Shown here: piece by piece, positions 38,454-47,160 of the stretch
Numbering within the stretch: the stretch's first letter is position 1
Layout: each line of letters starts with the position of its first letter
Assembly (NCBI RefSeq): GCF_000222485.1
Contig: NC_015914.1
Location: 2,862,501-2,926,500 of the forward strand
Source of the DNA: Cyclobacterium marinum DSM 745
GTDB taxonomy: Bacteria; Bacteroidota; Bacteroidia; Cytophagales; Cyclobacteriaceae
DNA length: 64,000 nt
Direction of reading: 5' to 3'
The notes under the pieces: model-generated
What the model was told of the DNA's origin: nothing
The model's database searches: none
Seen by the model: only the letters and a program-made list of their open reading frames with translations
Translations under genes and position numbers: made by a program

Positions 38454-39443
38454 TTGGGGTATAAAAACTTTCTGACCGGCATAATAACTGCTGCCTTTCT
38501 ATCTTTAGTAGTATTTTTTCCAAAAAGCCAATTTCGACCGGGATTCAGTCCTGGATGGGAAAGTGCGGTGGTTGTTTTTATACACGCAGTTTTAATTTGG
38601 GTTGTAATTGAACAGGTATTAAAATCCAAATGGATTAATAAGCTTTCATACAAAGTTTTACTTTCTGTTTTTATTGGTGTTTTAATCGTTTTTACCATCC
38701 AAAGAGTATTTGTTGATTTAGCAAATTGGGAACTTTTTAGTTTAGATAGCTCCTTACCTCAAAGAAGAGTTTTTGTATTCACATTTTTTAGAGGGGTTGT
38801 TATTACTTTATTTTTGTTCTTTATTGAATACCTACTCTTCATTATCAAAGAAACCGAAAGGTTAAAGCGAGATGCAGAGAGTATTAAACAAGAAAATTTA
38901 GAAGCCAAATTATTTGCTCTGCAACAACAGATCAATCCCCACTTTTTATTTAACGCCCTCAATACCTTGCACAGCATTGCGCCAGATGCGGAAACAAAAA
39001 AATATGTTCTAAATTTTAGCAATGTTTTTCGCTATCAACTCAATCAGAACCGAACTTTATTGGCCAGTTTAAAAGATGAGTTGGAATTCACCATGGCCTA
39101 TTTGCATATCTTAAAAGAAAGATTTGAAGATGGGTTAATAATAAATATAGATATCCCTAGTGAGTGTTTAGGGAGGAAAACACCTCCCGTTGCCATGCAA
39201 ATGTTGATTGAAAATGCCATTAAACACAATGTTCTTTCAGAGGAGTTTCCCTTACATTTAAAAATCTTCGTTAAAGATAACTACCTGGTAGTAAGCAACA
39301 ACATTCAACACAAAGATACCATGGAAACAAGTACAGGAATAGGGCTTCACAATATTTCAGAAAGATATAGATTAATGTCAGAAAATGATGTTATCATATC
39401 TGATTATTCTAAAACCTTTACTGTGAAATTACCTTTAATATAA
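38454..39443 (+). CDS. LytS-type sensor histidine kinase, pair A
   Basis: About 329 aa with four N-terminal membrane segments, a linker coiled coil (ETERLKRDAESIKQENLEAK) and the His_kinase domain with phospho-acceptor His in INPHFLFNALNTL (about residue 163). The HATPase region follows (MQMLIENAIKHN, GIGLHNISERY). The start is probably TTG at 38454, as no ATG precedes the membrane region in frame. No separate ligand domain is visible, so sensing must involve the membrane part. It lies 3 bp before its response regulator. Confidence 0.88.
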   Translation: MGYKNFLTGIITAAFLSLVVFFPKSQFRPGFSPGWESAVVVFIHAVLIWVVIEQVLKSKWINKLSYKVLLSVFIGVLIVFTIQRVFVDLANWELFSLDSSLPQRRVFVFTFFRGVVITLFLFFIEYLLFIIKETERLKRDAESIKQENLEAKLFALQQQINPHFLFNALNTLHSIAPDAETKKYVLNFSNVFRYQLNQNRTLLASLKDELEFTMAYLHILKERFEDGLIINIDIPSECLGRKTPPVAMQMLIENAIKHNVLSEEFPLHLKIFVKDNYLVVSNNIQHKDTMETSTGIGLHNISERYRLMSENDVIISDYSKTFTVKLPLI

Positions 39444-39446
39444 GCC

Positions 39447-40211
39447 ATGAAAATACTGATAATAGAGGATGAAGCCAAGGCGGGGAAAGCATTGAAAACA
39501 ATGATAGAAAAAAACATAAATTCTGCTGAGGTATTGGACATTTTACCTTCGGTAAAATCTGCACTCAAGTGGTTTGAAGAGCACCGTCTGCCGGAACTTA
39601 TCTTCTCTGATATCCAACTTTCCGATGGCTTGTCTTTTGAAATATTCAGAAATACAGAAATCACCTGTCCGATTATATTTTGTACCGCTTATGATGAATA
39701 TGCGATTGAGGCATTCAATACCAATGGCATTGATTACTTGTTAAAACCCATTGACGAAGATAAATTATCACTATCTATAGACAAATATGCTAAGCTAAAA
39801 TCTTATTTTGAAGGGGAAGAAGCAAAGCAAAAGGAAGCGCTAATTAAGGTAGAGGAACAAATTTCCTATCCGGGTAAATCCACTATTCTGGTCTATTTTC
39901 AAGACAAAATTATCCCCATTAAAGTGGCAGATGTATTATTTTTCTATGCTAAAGCAGGGATTATTAAGGTGTATACTTCTGCTGGGAAAATGTATCACAT
40001 TAACAAGACACTCGATGAGTTGAGCTCAGAATTGTCCTCCTATCAGTTCTTTAAAGCTAGTCGTCAGTTTATTATCAACCGAGAATGCATTCATTCCGTG
40101 GAACAGTACTTTGGGCGAAGGTTGTATGTCAAGGTAAATATAGAAACACCCGAAAAAATCCTTATCAGTAAAGTAAGTACTTCTATGTTTTTGAATTGGT
40201 TATCCTCCTAG
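39447..40211 (+). CDS. LytTR family response regulator, pair A
   Basis: 254 aa. Receiver domain at about 1-120 with acidic pair E7/D8 and phospho-acceptor Asp 55 (IFSDIQLSDG), followed by a LytTR DNA-binding domain at about 150-250 (FKASRQFIINRECIHSVEQYFGRRLYVK). It is partnered with the kinase upstream. A separate promoter follows (40279) for the exported protein genes, likely its targets. Confidence 0.93.
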   Translation: MKILIIEDEAKAGKALKTMIEKNINSAEVLDILPSVKSALKWFEEHRLPELIFSDIQLSDGLSFEIFRNTEITCPIIFCTAYDEYAIEAFNTNGIDYLLKPIDEDKLSLSIDKYAKLKSYFEGEEAKQKEALIKVEEQISYPGKSTILVYFQDKIIPIKVADVLFFYAKAGIIKVYTSAGKMYHINKTLDELSSELSSYQFFKASRQFIINRECIHSVEQYFGRRLYVKVNIETPEKILISKVSTSMFLNWLSS

Positions 40212-40257
40212 AGGTCATTTCATTTCGCCATTTGTCCGGTTGAAGTAGTTTCTCCCT

Positions 40258-40286
40258 TTTGGAGCCTTTCCTACACATTACATTTG
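40258..40286 (+). promoter_or_regulatory. Promoter of the 40314 lipoprotein gene
   Basis: TTTG at 40258-40261 and TACATTTG at 40279-40286 fit the Bacteroidota -33 and -7 elements with a 17-base gap, slightly shorter than usual. The predicted start is about 20 bases before the ATG. Confidence 0.45.
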
Positions 40287-40313
40287 TTTTATCATTAACA
40301 AAATCAAATAAAA

Positions 40314-41072
40314 ATGAAAAAGCAGATGATTAAATCGAAATTTAGAAAAAGCTCCATGGTATTTCTAGGTGCTATCTTAGGAGCAAGTGCAATTTTTACT
40401 TCATGTAATGAAGATGAAACACCTAGTTCTACTATAATCACAGAAGAAGATGCCTATGAGGTAATTGAAGGAACTTTGATCGCCTCTACTTATGGTTTAA
40501 CCGAAACGGTAGAACAAGCTTCAACAACAGTTGCAGAAGAAGCCATCAATAGCAGGAAAGCCCCTATTGAATGTGATTCCTTATATGCCCTTTCGTTTTC
40601 TGCCAGTAAATCATTTCCTAATCGAAGCTATGACTATAATGTAGAAGGAAGCTATAAGTTAAATTGTAATAGCAACGGAGAATCTTCTAGTTTCGAGTTT
40701 GAAAATTATGTTACCGGAACCTATGATAGAACCAGGATGTCTAGTCAAGACAGCTTTGAAAGTGACTTGATTATTACAGGATTAGATCCATCTCAAACCA
40801 ATTCGATCATTAATGGTTCTTACGAAAGAAAGGGAACGCAGCAATCTAAAGTGCGGAACGAAAGGAGCTTTTCATCTCAGGTTACTTACACATTGAAAGA
40901 CTTGGCGATTGACAAATCTCTTCATGAAATTGAAGGGGGAACAGCTCAAATAAATGTTTTACTTACAGCCGAAGGAAAAAGTAAAACGTTTTCTGCCAAC
41001 CTTACTTTCCACGGAGATAATACTGCCTCACTAGAAATTGGTGATAATACTTATACAATCGATTTAGACTAA
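40314..41072 (+). CDS. Lipoprotein of unknown function
   Basis: 252 aa with a long basic N-terminus and lipobox FTSC (Cys about 31). An acidic, Ser/Thr-rich linker leads into a beta-rich domain (YALSFSASKSFPNRSYDYNVEGSY; TYTLKDLAIDKSL) and ends in NTYTIDLD. No family recognised. It is followed at 41084 and 41542 by two small Spy-like exported proteins and lies between two LytS/LytTR pairs, so it is probably an envelope-stress output gene. Confidence 0.7.
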   Translation: MKKQMIKSKFRKSSMVFLGAILGASAIFTSCNEDETPSSTIITEEDAYEVIEGTLIASTYGLTETVEQASTTVAEEAINSRKAPIECDSLYALSFSASKSFPNRSYDYNVEGSYKLNCNSNGESSSFEFENYVTGTYDRTRMSSQDSFESDLIITGLDPSQTNSIINGSYERKGTQQSKVRNERSFSSQVTYTLKDLAIDKSLHEIEGGTAQINVLLTAEGKSKTFSANLTFHGDNTASLEIGDNTYTIDLD

Positions 41073-41083
41073 AATATTTTGTT

Positions 41084-41455
41084 ATGAGCAGAAATAGCAT
41101 CATCATCTTATTTGTAGCTTTTTTAATGATGGGTAGCATTCACGCACAATCATTTAGGAGCATAGACATTTCAGAAAGCAGGGTTGAAAAAGCCACCTTG
41201 CTAATGAAAAAGAAATACGATTTAAACGTAGATCAATACAATGCTGTATTTGAAGTCAATAAAAATTTAGCTCAAAAAGTAAAACCAATACTATTGAGCG
41301 ATAAAACAAAAATGCAAAAACTTTTGGCTATAAAGCCCTATGCTAAAGAAAGGGAAAAGGCATTGATGGATATTTTCAATGAAGAACAGCAAGCAACCTA
41401 CCATACCGTTATAAAAGAGCGCAAAGCAATGTTAAAAGCATGGCTTGAAGATTGA
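41084..41455 (+). CDS. Small exported Spy-like helical protein 1
   Basis: 123 aa with signal peptide (about 1-21, SIHAQS). The mature part is helical and basic (ATLLMKKKYDLNVDQYNAVFEV; EEQQATYHTVIKERKAMLKAW). The layout recalls Spy/CpxP-type or DUF4890-like periplasmic chaperones, with helix, LT-like turn and FNEEQQ repeat. I cannot assign it firmly. It starts 11 bp after the lipoprotein gene, so same operon. Confidence 0.6.
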   Translation: MSRNSIIILFVAFLMMGSIHAQSFRSIDISESRVEKATLLMKKKYDLNVDQYNAVFEVNKNLAQKVKPILLSDKTKMQKLLAIKPYAKEREKALMDIFNEEQQATYHTVIKERKAMLKAWLED

Positions 41456-41483
41456 CAAAAGGATTTTGAGGTTCTTAGTAAAG

Positions 41484-41508
41484 ACCTGATATAATCAGGT
41501 TATTTCTT
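41484..41508 (+). terminator. Weak terminator-like hairpin
   Basis: ACCTGAT/ATCAGGT with a 3-base loop followed by a broken T-rich tail between the two Spy-like genes. Confidence 0.4.
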
Positions 41509-41541
41509 ACCTATTCATTAGATTACTAAAATAATATCAAA

Positions 41542-41910
41542 ATGAAAAATTTACTTTTAAGCATGCTATTCCTCATGATTGTATGCTATACACAACAAGT
41601 GATGGCTCAGAACAGCGACATCAGCGACAGGGTTAAACAGATGACCGAAAAACAAACAGAACAACTTTCTCTAACCCCTGAGCAAGTACCCCATGTGGAA
41701 GCCGTTAACTTAGATTTTATCACCGGTATGCAACAGGCAAAAGATGGAAGCGGTTCTAAGATTTCTAAATTTAAATCATTTAAAAAGTTAGATGAAACCA
41801 GAACGAAATCCATGAAGGCCATCTTGACAGCCGAGCAGTTTAAAACATTCGAATCAGTCAAAAAAGAAAATAGAAAAGAATTAAAGACTCGGTATAATAA
41901 GTCCAAGTAA
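41542..41910 (+). CDS. Small exported Spy-like helical protein 2
   Basis: 122 aa with signal peptide (about 1-22, VMAQNS). The mature part (KQTEQLSLTPEQVPHVEAVN; ILTAEQFKTFESVKKENRKELK) contains two LTxEQ turns that recall the LTxxQ repeats of Spy/CpxP chaperones. Likely an envelope protein-folding or stress factor (inference). It ends before the perfect terminator at 41923. Confidence 0.65.
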   Translation: MKNLLLSMLFLMIVCYTQQVMAQNSDISDRVKQMTEKQTEQLSLTPEQVPHVEAVNLDFITGMQQAKDGSGSKISKFKSFKKLDETRTKSMKAILTAEQFKTFESVKKENRKELKTRYNKSK

Positions 41911-41922
41911 TTCAGAATTAAC

Positions 41923-41966
41923 GCAAAAGGTTTTAATGGAAGTCATTGAAACCTTTTGCCTCTATT
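41923..41966 (+). terminator. Terminator after the Spy-like genes
   Basis: Perfect 11-bp stem GCAAAAGGTTT/AAACCTTTTGC with a 15-base loop and a T-containing tail. Confidence 0.65.
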
Positions 41967-42010
41967 TCAGACTAGCTCTTCTGATGCTAATAAGGTAAAA
42001 CACTCCTATT

Positions 42011-42322
42011 ATGAAAAAGTATAATTTATCATTCACACTATTTATTTTGCTGGGTTTGATTACAGCTACCCTCGACACATATGCACAAAAACAAATTCTG
42101 GTTAGGCGACCTGCAAAAGCAGTTGTTGTACCTAAGCTTCCTGAAAGGAAAATCATATATGTTAAACAGGCAATTCCTTATGGAAGGAACCTAATTGTTA
42201 AAACCATACCACGAACTAGAAAAATGTTAGTTTATAATGGTGTGACATTTTATTACCATAAGGGAATTTATTACAAGGCACACCCAAAGGGATATATTGC
42301 TGTAACACCTTTTATCTATTAA
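42011..42322 (+). CDS. Small exported protein (DUF6515-like)
   Basis: 103 aa with signal peptide (about 1-26, DTYAQK). The C-terminal segment MLVYNGVTFYYHKGIYYKAH with its Tyr/Gly pattern resembles DUF6515-type proteins. Function unknown. It follows the terminator at 41923 and so has its own promoter or read-through. Confidence 0.55.
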   Translation: MKKYNLSFTLFILLGLITATLDTYAQKQILVRRPAKAVVVPKLPERKIIYVKQAIPYGRNLIVKTIPRTRKMLVYNGVTFYYHKGIYYKAHPKGYIAVTPFIY

Positions 42323-42423
42323 ATTTTCGGTGTATTATAGAATAAAATAATAATGACAAAATTATTCTTTAACTTGGTATATAATATTAGAGAAACACCT
42401 GTAAAAAAGTTTAGGTTATAGCA

Positions 42424-43392
42424 ATGAAATTAAAGGTTGAAAAATCATTACCCATTGTCTTGGCCATATTTTTACCCGCGTTGAATCTGTTTTCAAACAG
42501 AAACATTCAGGTGAATACTTCCTTGGATTTTTATACCAAATGGATGTATGCCTCCCTCGTGCTTTTTGTTTTGTGGTATGTATTGGATGGTGTGACACGT
42601 ATAAAGAGCAAATACCTAATAGGATATGTCATCACTTCGATTATCGCTACGATTTCTGTTGTTTATTTGCTTTTTGTACTTGGCTTTATTGATGTAAATG
42701 AGAGTGAAATTTGGGTGTTTTTAATCAAAATGGTTTCTGCATCTATATTATTTCTAGTGATTCAATATGCGTTAAAAGCTAACCAAAGCTTAATGCACTT
42801 GAAACTTAAAGAAGAAAAGCTACAAACGGAGAATTACAAAGTGCAACTGGAAGCATTGCGGGCAAAAATTGACCCCCACTTTTTATTTAACTCACTCAAT
42901 ACACTTAGGTCAATGGTCCGTCAGCAGGAACCAAAATCAGAACAATTTGTACTGAGCCTGTCAGATTTTTATAGAGAAACATTAAGATTCAATGATGCAA
43001 GTGTTTTGAAATTATATGAAGAAATTAAAGTCCTGGAGTCTTATTTGTTCTTAATGAAAAATAGAAATGAATCTGCCTTACAGTTGAACATTAATATCAC
43101 GAAGAAGTATTTTGAGCATCAAATTCCGACCTTAGCATTACAATCAATTATTGAAAATTGTTTTAAACACAATTTGATGACTTCAAAGCAACCGTTAAAA
43201 ATAGAGGTGAAGAGTCTTTCTGATCTTCGTATATCGATTAGTAATAATGTCCAATTAAAATTATCTTCTCAGGTACAGACTGGGTTAGGACTCAGTAATT
43301 TAAAAAAAAGGTATGAATTATTAGGTGTAAACAATGGAGTAGAAGTACTGCAAAATGAGAAAGTGTTTACCGTAAAATTAAAGTTATTATAG
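42424..43392 (+). CDS. LytS-type sensor histidine kinase, pair B
   Basis: 322 aa with four membrane segments, a linker coiled coil (KLKEEKLQTENYKVQLEAL) and the phospho-acceptor His 152 in IDPHFLFNSLNTLRSMV. The HATPase part includes LQSIIENCFKHN and GLGLSNLKKRYELLG. It is a paralogue of the kinase at 38454. It is encoded 3 bp before its regulator. Confidence 0.9.
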   Translation: MKLKVEKSLPIVLAIFLPALNLFSNRNIQVNTSLDFYTKWMYASLVLFVLWYVLDGVTRIKSKYLIGYVITSIIATISVVYLLFVLGFIDVNESEIWVFLIKMVSASILFLVIQYALKANQSLMHLKLKEEKLQTENYKVQLEALRAKIDPHFLFNSLNTLRSMVRQQEPKSEQFVLSLSDFYRETLRFNDASVLKLYEEIKVLESYLFLMKNRNESALQLNINITKKYFEHQIPTLALQSIIENCFKHNLMTSKQPLKIEVKSLSDLRISISNNVQLKLSSQVQTGLGLSNLKKRYELLGVNNGVEVLQNEKVFTVKLKLL

Positions 43393-43395
43393 TCT

Positions 43396-44154
43396 ATGAA
43401 TGTTTTGATAGTTGAGGACGAAATGCATACTTCCAAATTGCTTAAGGAAATAATTGAGCAGGATGAGGATTTTTTAGTTACCGGACAATTAGAAACTTTA
43501 AGTGAAGCTATTGCCTTTCTTAGCAAACATCAAAATAAGTTGGATCTTCTATTTTTAGATATCCAACTCGCAGATGGGCATAGCTTTGAAATATTTAAAC
43601 ACATCGATCTTTCTATACCAGTAATATTTTGTACAGCATTTGATGATTACACAATGAAGGCTATCAAAAATAATGGCATTGACTATATCCTAAAACCTTT
43701 TAAGGAAGATGAAATTCACACAGCCCTTAAAAAGTATAAACAATTTGTCAATACTTTTCAAACTAATCGTCCAAATCTAATTAAATTAAACGAAGTCAAC
43801 CAATATCAGCAAACTTTTTTAACCCAGCATAGAGAGAAAACATTGGTAAAAAATGTTAAAGATATTGCTCTTTTTAATATTGAATTTGAAACAGTGTATA
43901 TGTACACTTTTAATAAAGAAAAACTACCTCTTTTCAAAACACTTGAGTACATATGCTCGGTGTGCGATCCCAATCAGTTTTTCCGGATTAATAGGCAAAT
44001 GCTTGTAAACCGCAATAACGTTAATTCAATCGAACCTTATTTTAATAGAAAAGTCATGTTACATTTAAAAGTTGGTACTGGAGATAAAGCCATTGTTAGT
44101 AGACTTAAGGTACTCCCATTAAAAAAATGGTTGGAAGCAGGTATTGAAATTTAA
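43396..44154 (+). CDS. LytTR family response regulator, pair B
   Basis: 252 aa. Receiver domain with E7/D8 and phospho-acceptor Asp 55 (LFLDIQLADG), then a LytTR DNA-binding domain (FFRINRQMLVNRNNVNSIEPY). It is a paralogue of the regulator at 39447. The adjacency of two such pairs points to a duplication within this island. Confidence 0.93.
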   Translation: MNVLIVEDEMHTSKLLKEIIEQDEDFLVTGQLETLSEAIAFLSKHQNKLDLLFLDIQLADGHSFEIFKHIDLSIPVIFCTAFDDYTMKAIKNNGIDYILKPFKEDEIHTALKKYKQFVNTFQTNRPNLIKLNEVNQYQQTFLTQHREKTLVKNVKDIALFNIEFETVYMYTFNKEKLPLFKTLEYICSVCDPNQFFRINRQMLVNRNNVNSIEPYFNRKVMLHLKVGTGDKAIVSRLKVLPLKKWLEAGIEI

Positions 44155-44380
44155 AATAATTAAATCGGTGTAGACAATTTATGAGATGTTTCTTCAAGTA
44201 AGCTTCATTTTTTTCGAATAGGTCCAATATTATAATTTTCTCTAATTATTTGGACAACTTATATTCCTTAAACTTTAACTCCCTGGCTAGAGATTAGTCT
44301 CCAATTTTATTGACGCCTATTTTCTACTTATTAGGAATTGGGTTTCATTTTGCCTCTAAATGGCCAATTATTGGAAAACT

Positions 44381-45640
44381 TTAACCTTTCCATCTTTTGA
44401 GGGCATTATTCAATTTAAGCTTAAGCTTGGAAGGTTTTTTTATTTTGGGTTTGTGCATGGTGATACAGTGTAGCCCACCCCCGCTATAATTGAGTTCAGT
44501 GGCATTTATCATCACCACTTTTCTGCTACCAAAAACCTGCTGGAATGCTTTTCTGGCTTGATCGTCTTTCTGGCGTATAAAATCAGGGTCACCTGGATTA
44601 TAATAAGAGGGTATCACTACCAAGTTATTGGTTAAGACAAAGTTTAAATAACTGGTGACTGGAGTATAAAAAATTGCTTGGCCTTTGTAGTTGCCCTGAT
44701 CAAAAATAATAGGAGCCTGAGGAACCCTGGTAATCTTAAAAGGTTTACCATTTTGGTCTCTGGCATTTTTAAGAATCTGATAGCTTTCTTCCAACCTTTC
44801 ATGCACTACTTGGTAAAATGGGTCCAAAGCAAGATCTGCAGGATCTACCTGGGCCAAAAGTATGGTTTGGGCGTCAGCAAATCGACAGAATTCGTCCACA
44901 TGCCAATGTACGCCATTGCCATAAATATTGTCAATCACCGGCCCATTGTCAAAAAGATCGTCCTGCGGAATTCCTTTTTTTAGCCAAATAACATTTTTCT
45001 GATTCAGCTTTTGTTTGTATTCCTCTTCAATTTCTTTGAGACTTAGGCTTGGGTTAATGTATTTTTCATGTCCTTCAATTAAAATAATGGTCCCCCTGCC
45101 ATTGATCTACCTACCTCCTCCTGCGCTGAATAGGCGGCTTCTCATGAACGGAATTCTCATTTTTGTTGCATACTGCTCAGTGAAAAGGTTGTATTCTTGG
45201 TTTTCTTCATGGTGATAATTAAAAGATACCATTTCATGGTAGCCCTCATCGTTCTGCATGATTATTGGTCCATAATCCCTGATCCAGATATTGTCGTTTT
45301 CTAATTTAAAAGGTGTAAGAGCGACGTTTTTTAAATTGATCTTTCTTTGTTTTAATAATTCTTCCAGCTTTTCAGGTTGTTGGTTACGTTGATTGTAGAA
45401 AAGTGTGACATGATCAACTTTGGCTATCTCTTGGATAAGCTTGAGGGATATCTCCTGAAAAGTAGGTGTCCAGCAGATGAAAGTGCTTTCTTGGGGATCA
45501 AATTCCGCCAGGGGATTGGTAGGGCCCTTTAGTTCAAGTTCTTGCTTACAACCATTGGCGAAGAAAAAAAAGCATGACAACAAAACAAACAGACAGCAAC
45601 GCAACCCTTGAGTCTCTGTCAATCCAAGCCTGATTTTCAT
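44381..45640 (-). pseudogene. Agmatine-deiminase-family lipoprotein interrupted by an in-frame TAG
   Basis: Reads as one protein of about 419 residues in a single frame, broken only by TAG at codon 178 (45107-45109). Before it: lipobox FFANGC and LENDNIWIRDYGP, the usual substrate-binding Asp region. After it: INGRGTIIL, VHWHVDEFCRF with the catalytic His/Asp, and NYSGGGLHCITM with the catalytic Cys. At the break, GGGR-stop-INGRG would normally read GGGRE-INGRG, so one G-to-T change of GAG explains it. Intact family members hydrolyse agmatine or related guanidino compounds. Without readthrough, the 177-residue fragment lacks the catalytic Cys. Confidence 0.85.
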
Positions 45641-46099
45641 TTCAGGTGAAAGTGGGATATGGTTTTTTATTCATGAGCTAAATATCAGGCTTATCCAGTC
45701 AGATTTATGAAAGCAATTTACAGAAATATTCTTATTACAAGCTTAGTTTTATAAAAATCCTTTTGGTCAATCAATGCCCCGATAAAAAAAAATAATTCCA
45801 TATTTTGGGATTGTTTTACTACCCGAAGGCGCTACAGTTGTAAACCAAATTTTAACTGAAATCCTTAAAATTTGTGTGAAAGCAGATAGTTTCCTTTCTT
45901 TATCATTACTTTTAAAGTCATTATTGAGGTTTAGCTTTCTGTAGTACTTTTATTGAAACACAAAGAGTAAGGAATGACATAAACTTTGTTTTCGCCTAGG
46001 ACTCTTACCCTCTCAGAAATTTAAGGTAGAAGGATGGCAGAAATAGGTGATACCAGCCCAAAATCCAAAGTATTATTTGAACCTTATTAAAAATAGACA
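45641..46099. other. Gene-free stretch
   Basis: About 460 bp, AT-rich, between a minus-strand and a plus-strand gene, so it should hold two divergent promoters. No distinct element recognised. Confidence 0.4.
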
Positions 46100-46825
46100 A
46101 TGTTATCCACTACACGTGAAAAATTACAAACTGTTAGTACTGCCACACTTGCCACAGCCTTATTCAAACGAGGTTTGAAAAACCAATTCATTCAAGGGGT
46201 TAAGCCTTTATCAAAGGGAAAACCTACCATGGTTGGGGAAGCTTTTACCTTGCGATACATACCGGCAAGAGAAGACCTTAACCCTATCAGTGTATTTCAA
46301 GACCCCAAACATCCTCAAAGGGTGGCTGTAGAAACCTGCCCTAAAGGAGCGGTTTTGGTAATCGATAGTCGTAAAAACAGTAGGGCAGCTTCTGCCGGTT
46401 CTATATTGGCTTCTCGCCTTATGGTTAGGGGAGCTGCCGGTATTGTTACAGATGGAGGGTTTCGGGATTCCGCAGAAATTGCCAAGTTGAATATGCCTTC
46501 CTATCATCATAGGGCGAGTGCGCCCACCAACTTAACATTACACCAGGCAATGGACATCAATGTGCCAATTGGGTGTGGGGATGTGGCAGTTTTTCCGGGA
46601 GATGTGATTGTCGGAGATGATGATGGGGTAATGGTTATTCCTGCCCACTTGGCTGATGAAATAGCCGAGGAGGCCATAAACATGACCCTTTATGAAGATT
46701 TTGTTACAGAAAGGGTATTGGCAGGACACACCATTGTAGGTTTATATCCCCTTACCAAGGAAGAAAATAGAGAAGCATTTGAGCAGTGGAAAAAACAACA
46801 AGAGGGTACAAAGGAGAAAGAATAA
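46100..46825 (+). CDS. RraA-like / HMG aldolase family protein
   Basis: 241 aa. The RraA-like fold is visible as VGEAFTLRYIPAR, GAVLVIDS, GGFRDSAEI (substrate Arg/Asp region) and CGDVAVFPGDVIVGDDDGVMVIP. Members include the RNase E regulator RraA and 4-hydroxy-4-methyl-2-oxoglutarate or oxaloacetate-type aldolases. RNase E inhibition is unlikely in this phylum, so an aldolase or decarboxylase role is more probable. Single gene. Confidence 0.85.
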   Translation: MLSTTREKLQTVSTATLATALFKRGLKNQFIQGVKPLSKGKPTMVGEAFTLRYIPAREDLNPISVFQDPKHPQRVAVETCPKGAVLVIDSRKNSRAASAGSILASRLMVRGAAGIVTDGGFRDSAEIAKLNMPSYHHRASAPTNLTLHQAMDINVPIGCGDVAVFPGDVIVGDDDGVMVIPAHLADEIAEEAINMTLYEDFVTERVLAGHTIVGLYPLTKEENREAFEQWKKQQEGTKEKE

Positions 46826-47131
46826 TAAATGGCCCGTTTGATCAAGGCGAATTTTCATGTTTGGGAGCTTAAAAGACCCGATTTAGGGTTCGCCAAAAAT
46901 GAAGGGCAGGAATGCGGTGTAAGCCATGAACTTAAGAATGGCAAGGGCAGCTTTCACCCATGACCCGAACAAGCACTCTGTTGTAAAATGTTGCTCAAAA
47001 TAATTTTCTAATGGTTACTTGAAAAGGGTTTATTGAAAAAAATGTAGCAAATACGAATTTAACACAGTAAAAGCATGTTAAGCATATTAAAAATAACAGG
47101 GGCAATCCTATGATAAAAAGCGTTCAATTTT
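46826..47131. other. Gene-free stretch before acnB
   Basis: About 300 bp. No open frame with family features; probable leader region of acnB. Confidence 0.4.
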
Positions 47132-47139
47132 TAACTTTG
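47132..47139 (+). promoter_or_regulatory. -7 promoter element of acnB
   Basis: TAACTTTG matches TAnnTTTG and lies 21 bases before the ATG at 47161. The -33 region has no clear TTTG, so this rests on one element. Confidence 0.4.
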
Positions 47140-47160
47140 TGAACAGAGATAAAAAAATTT

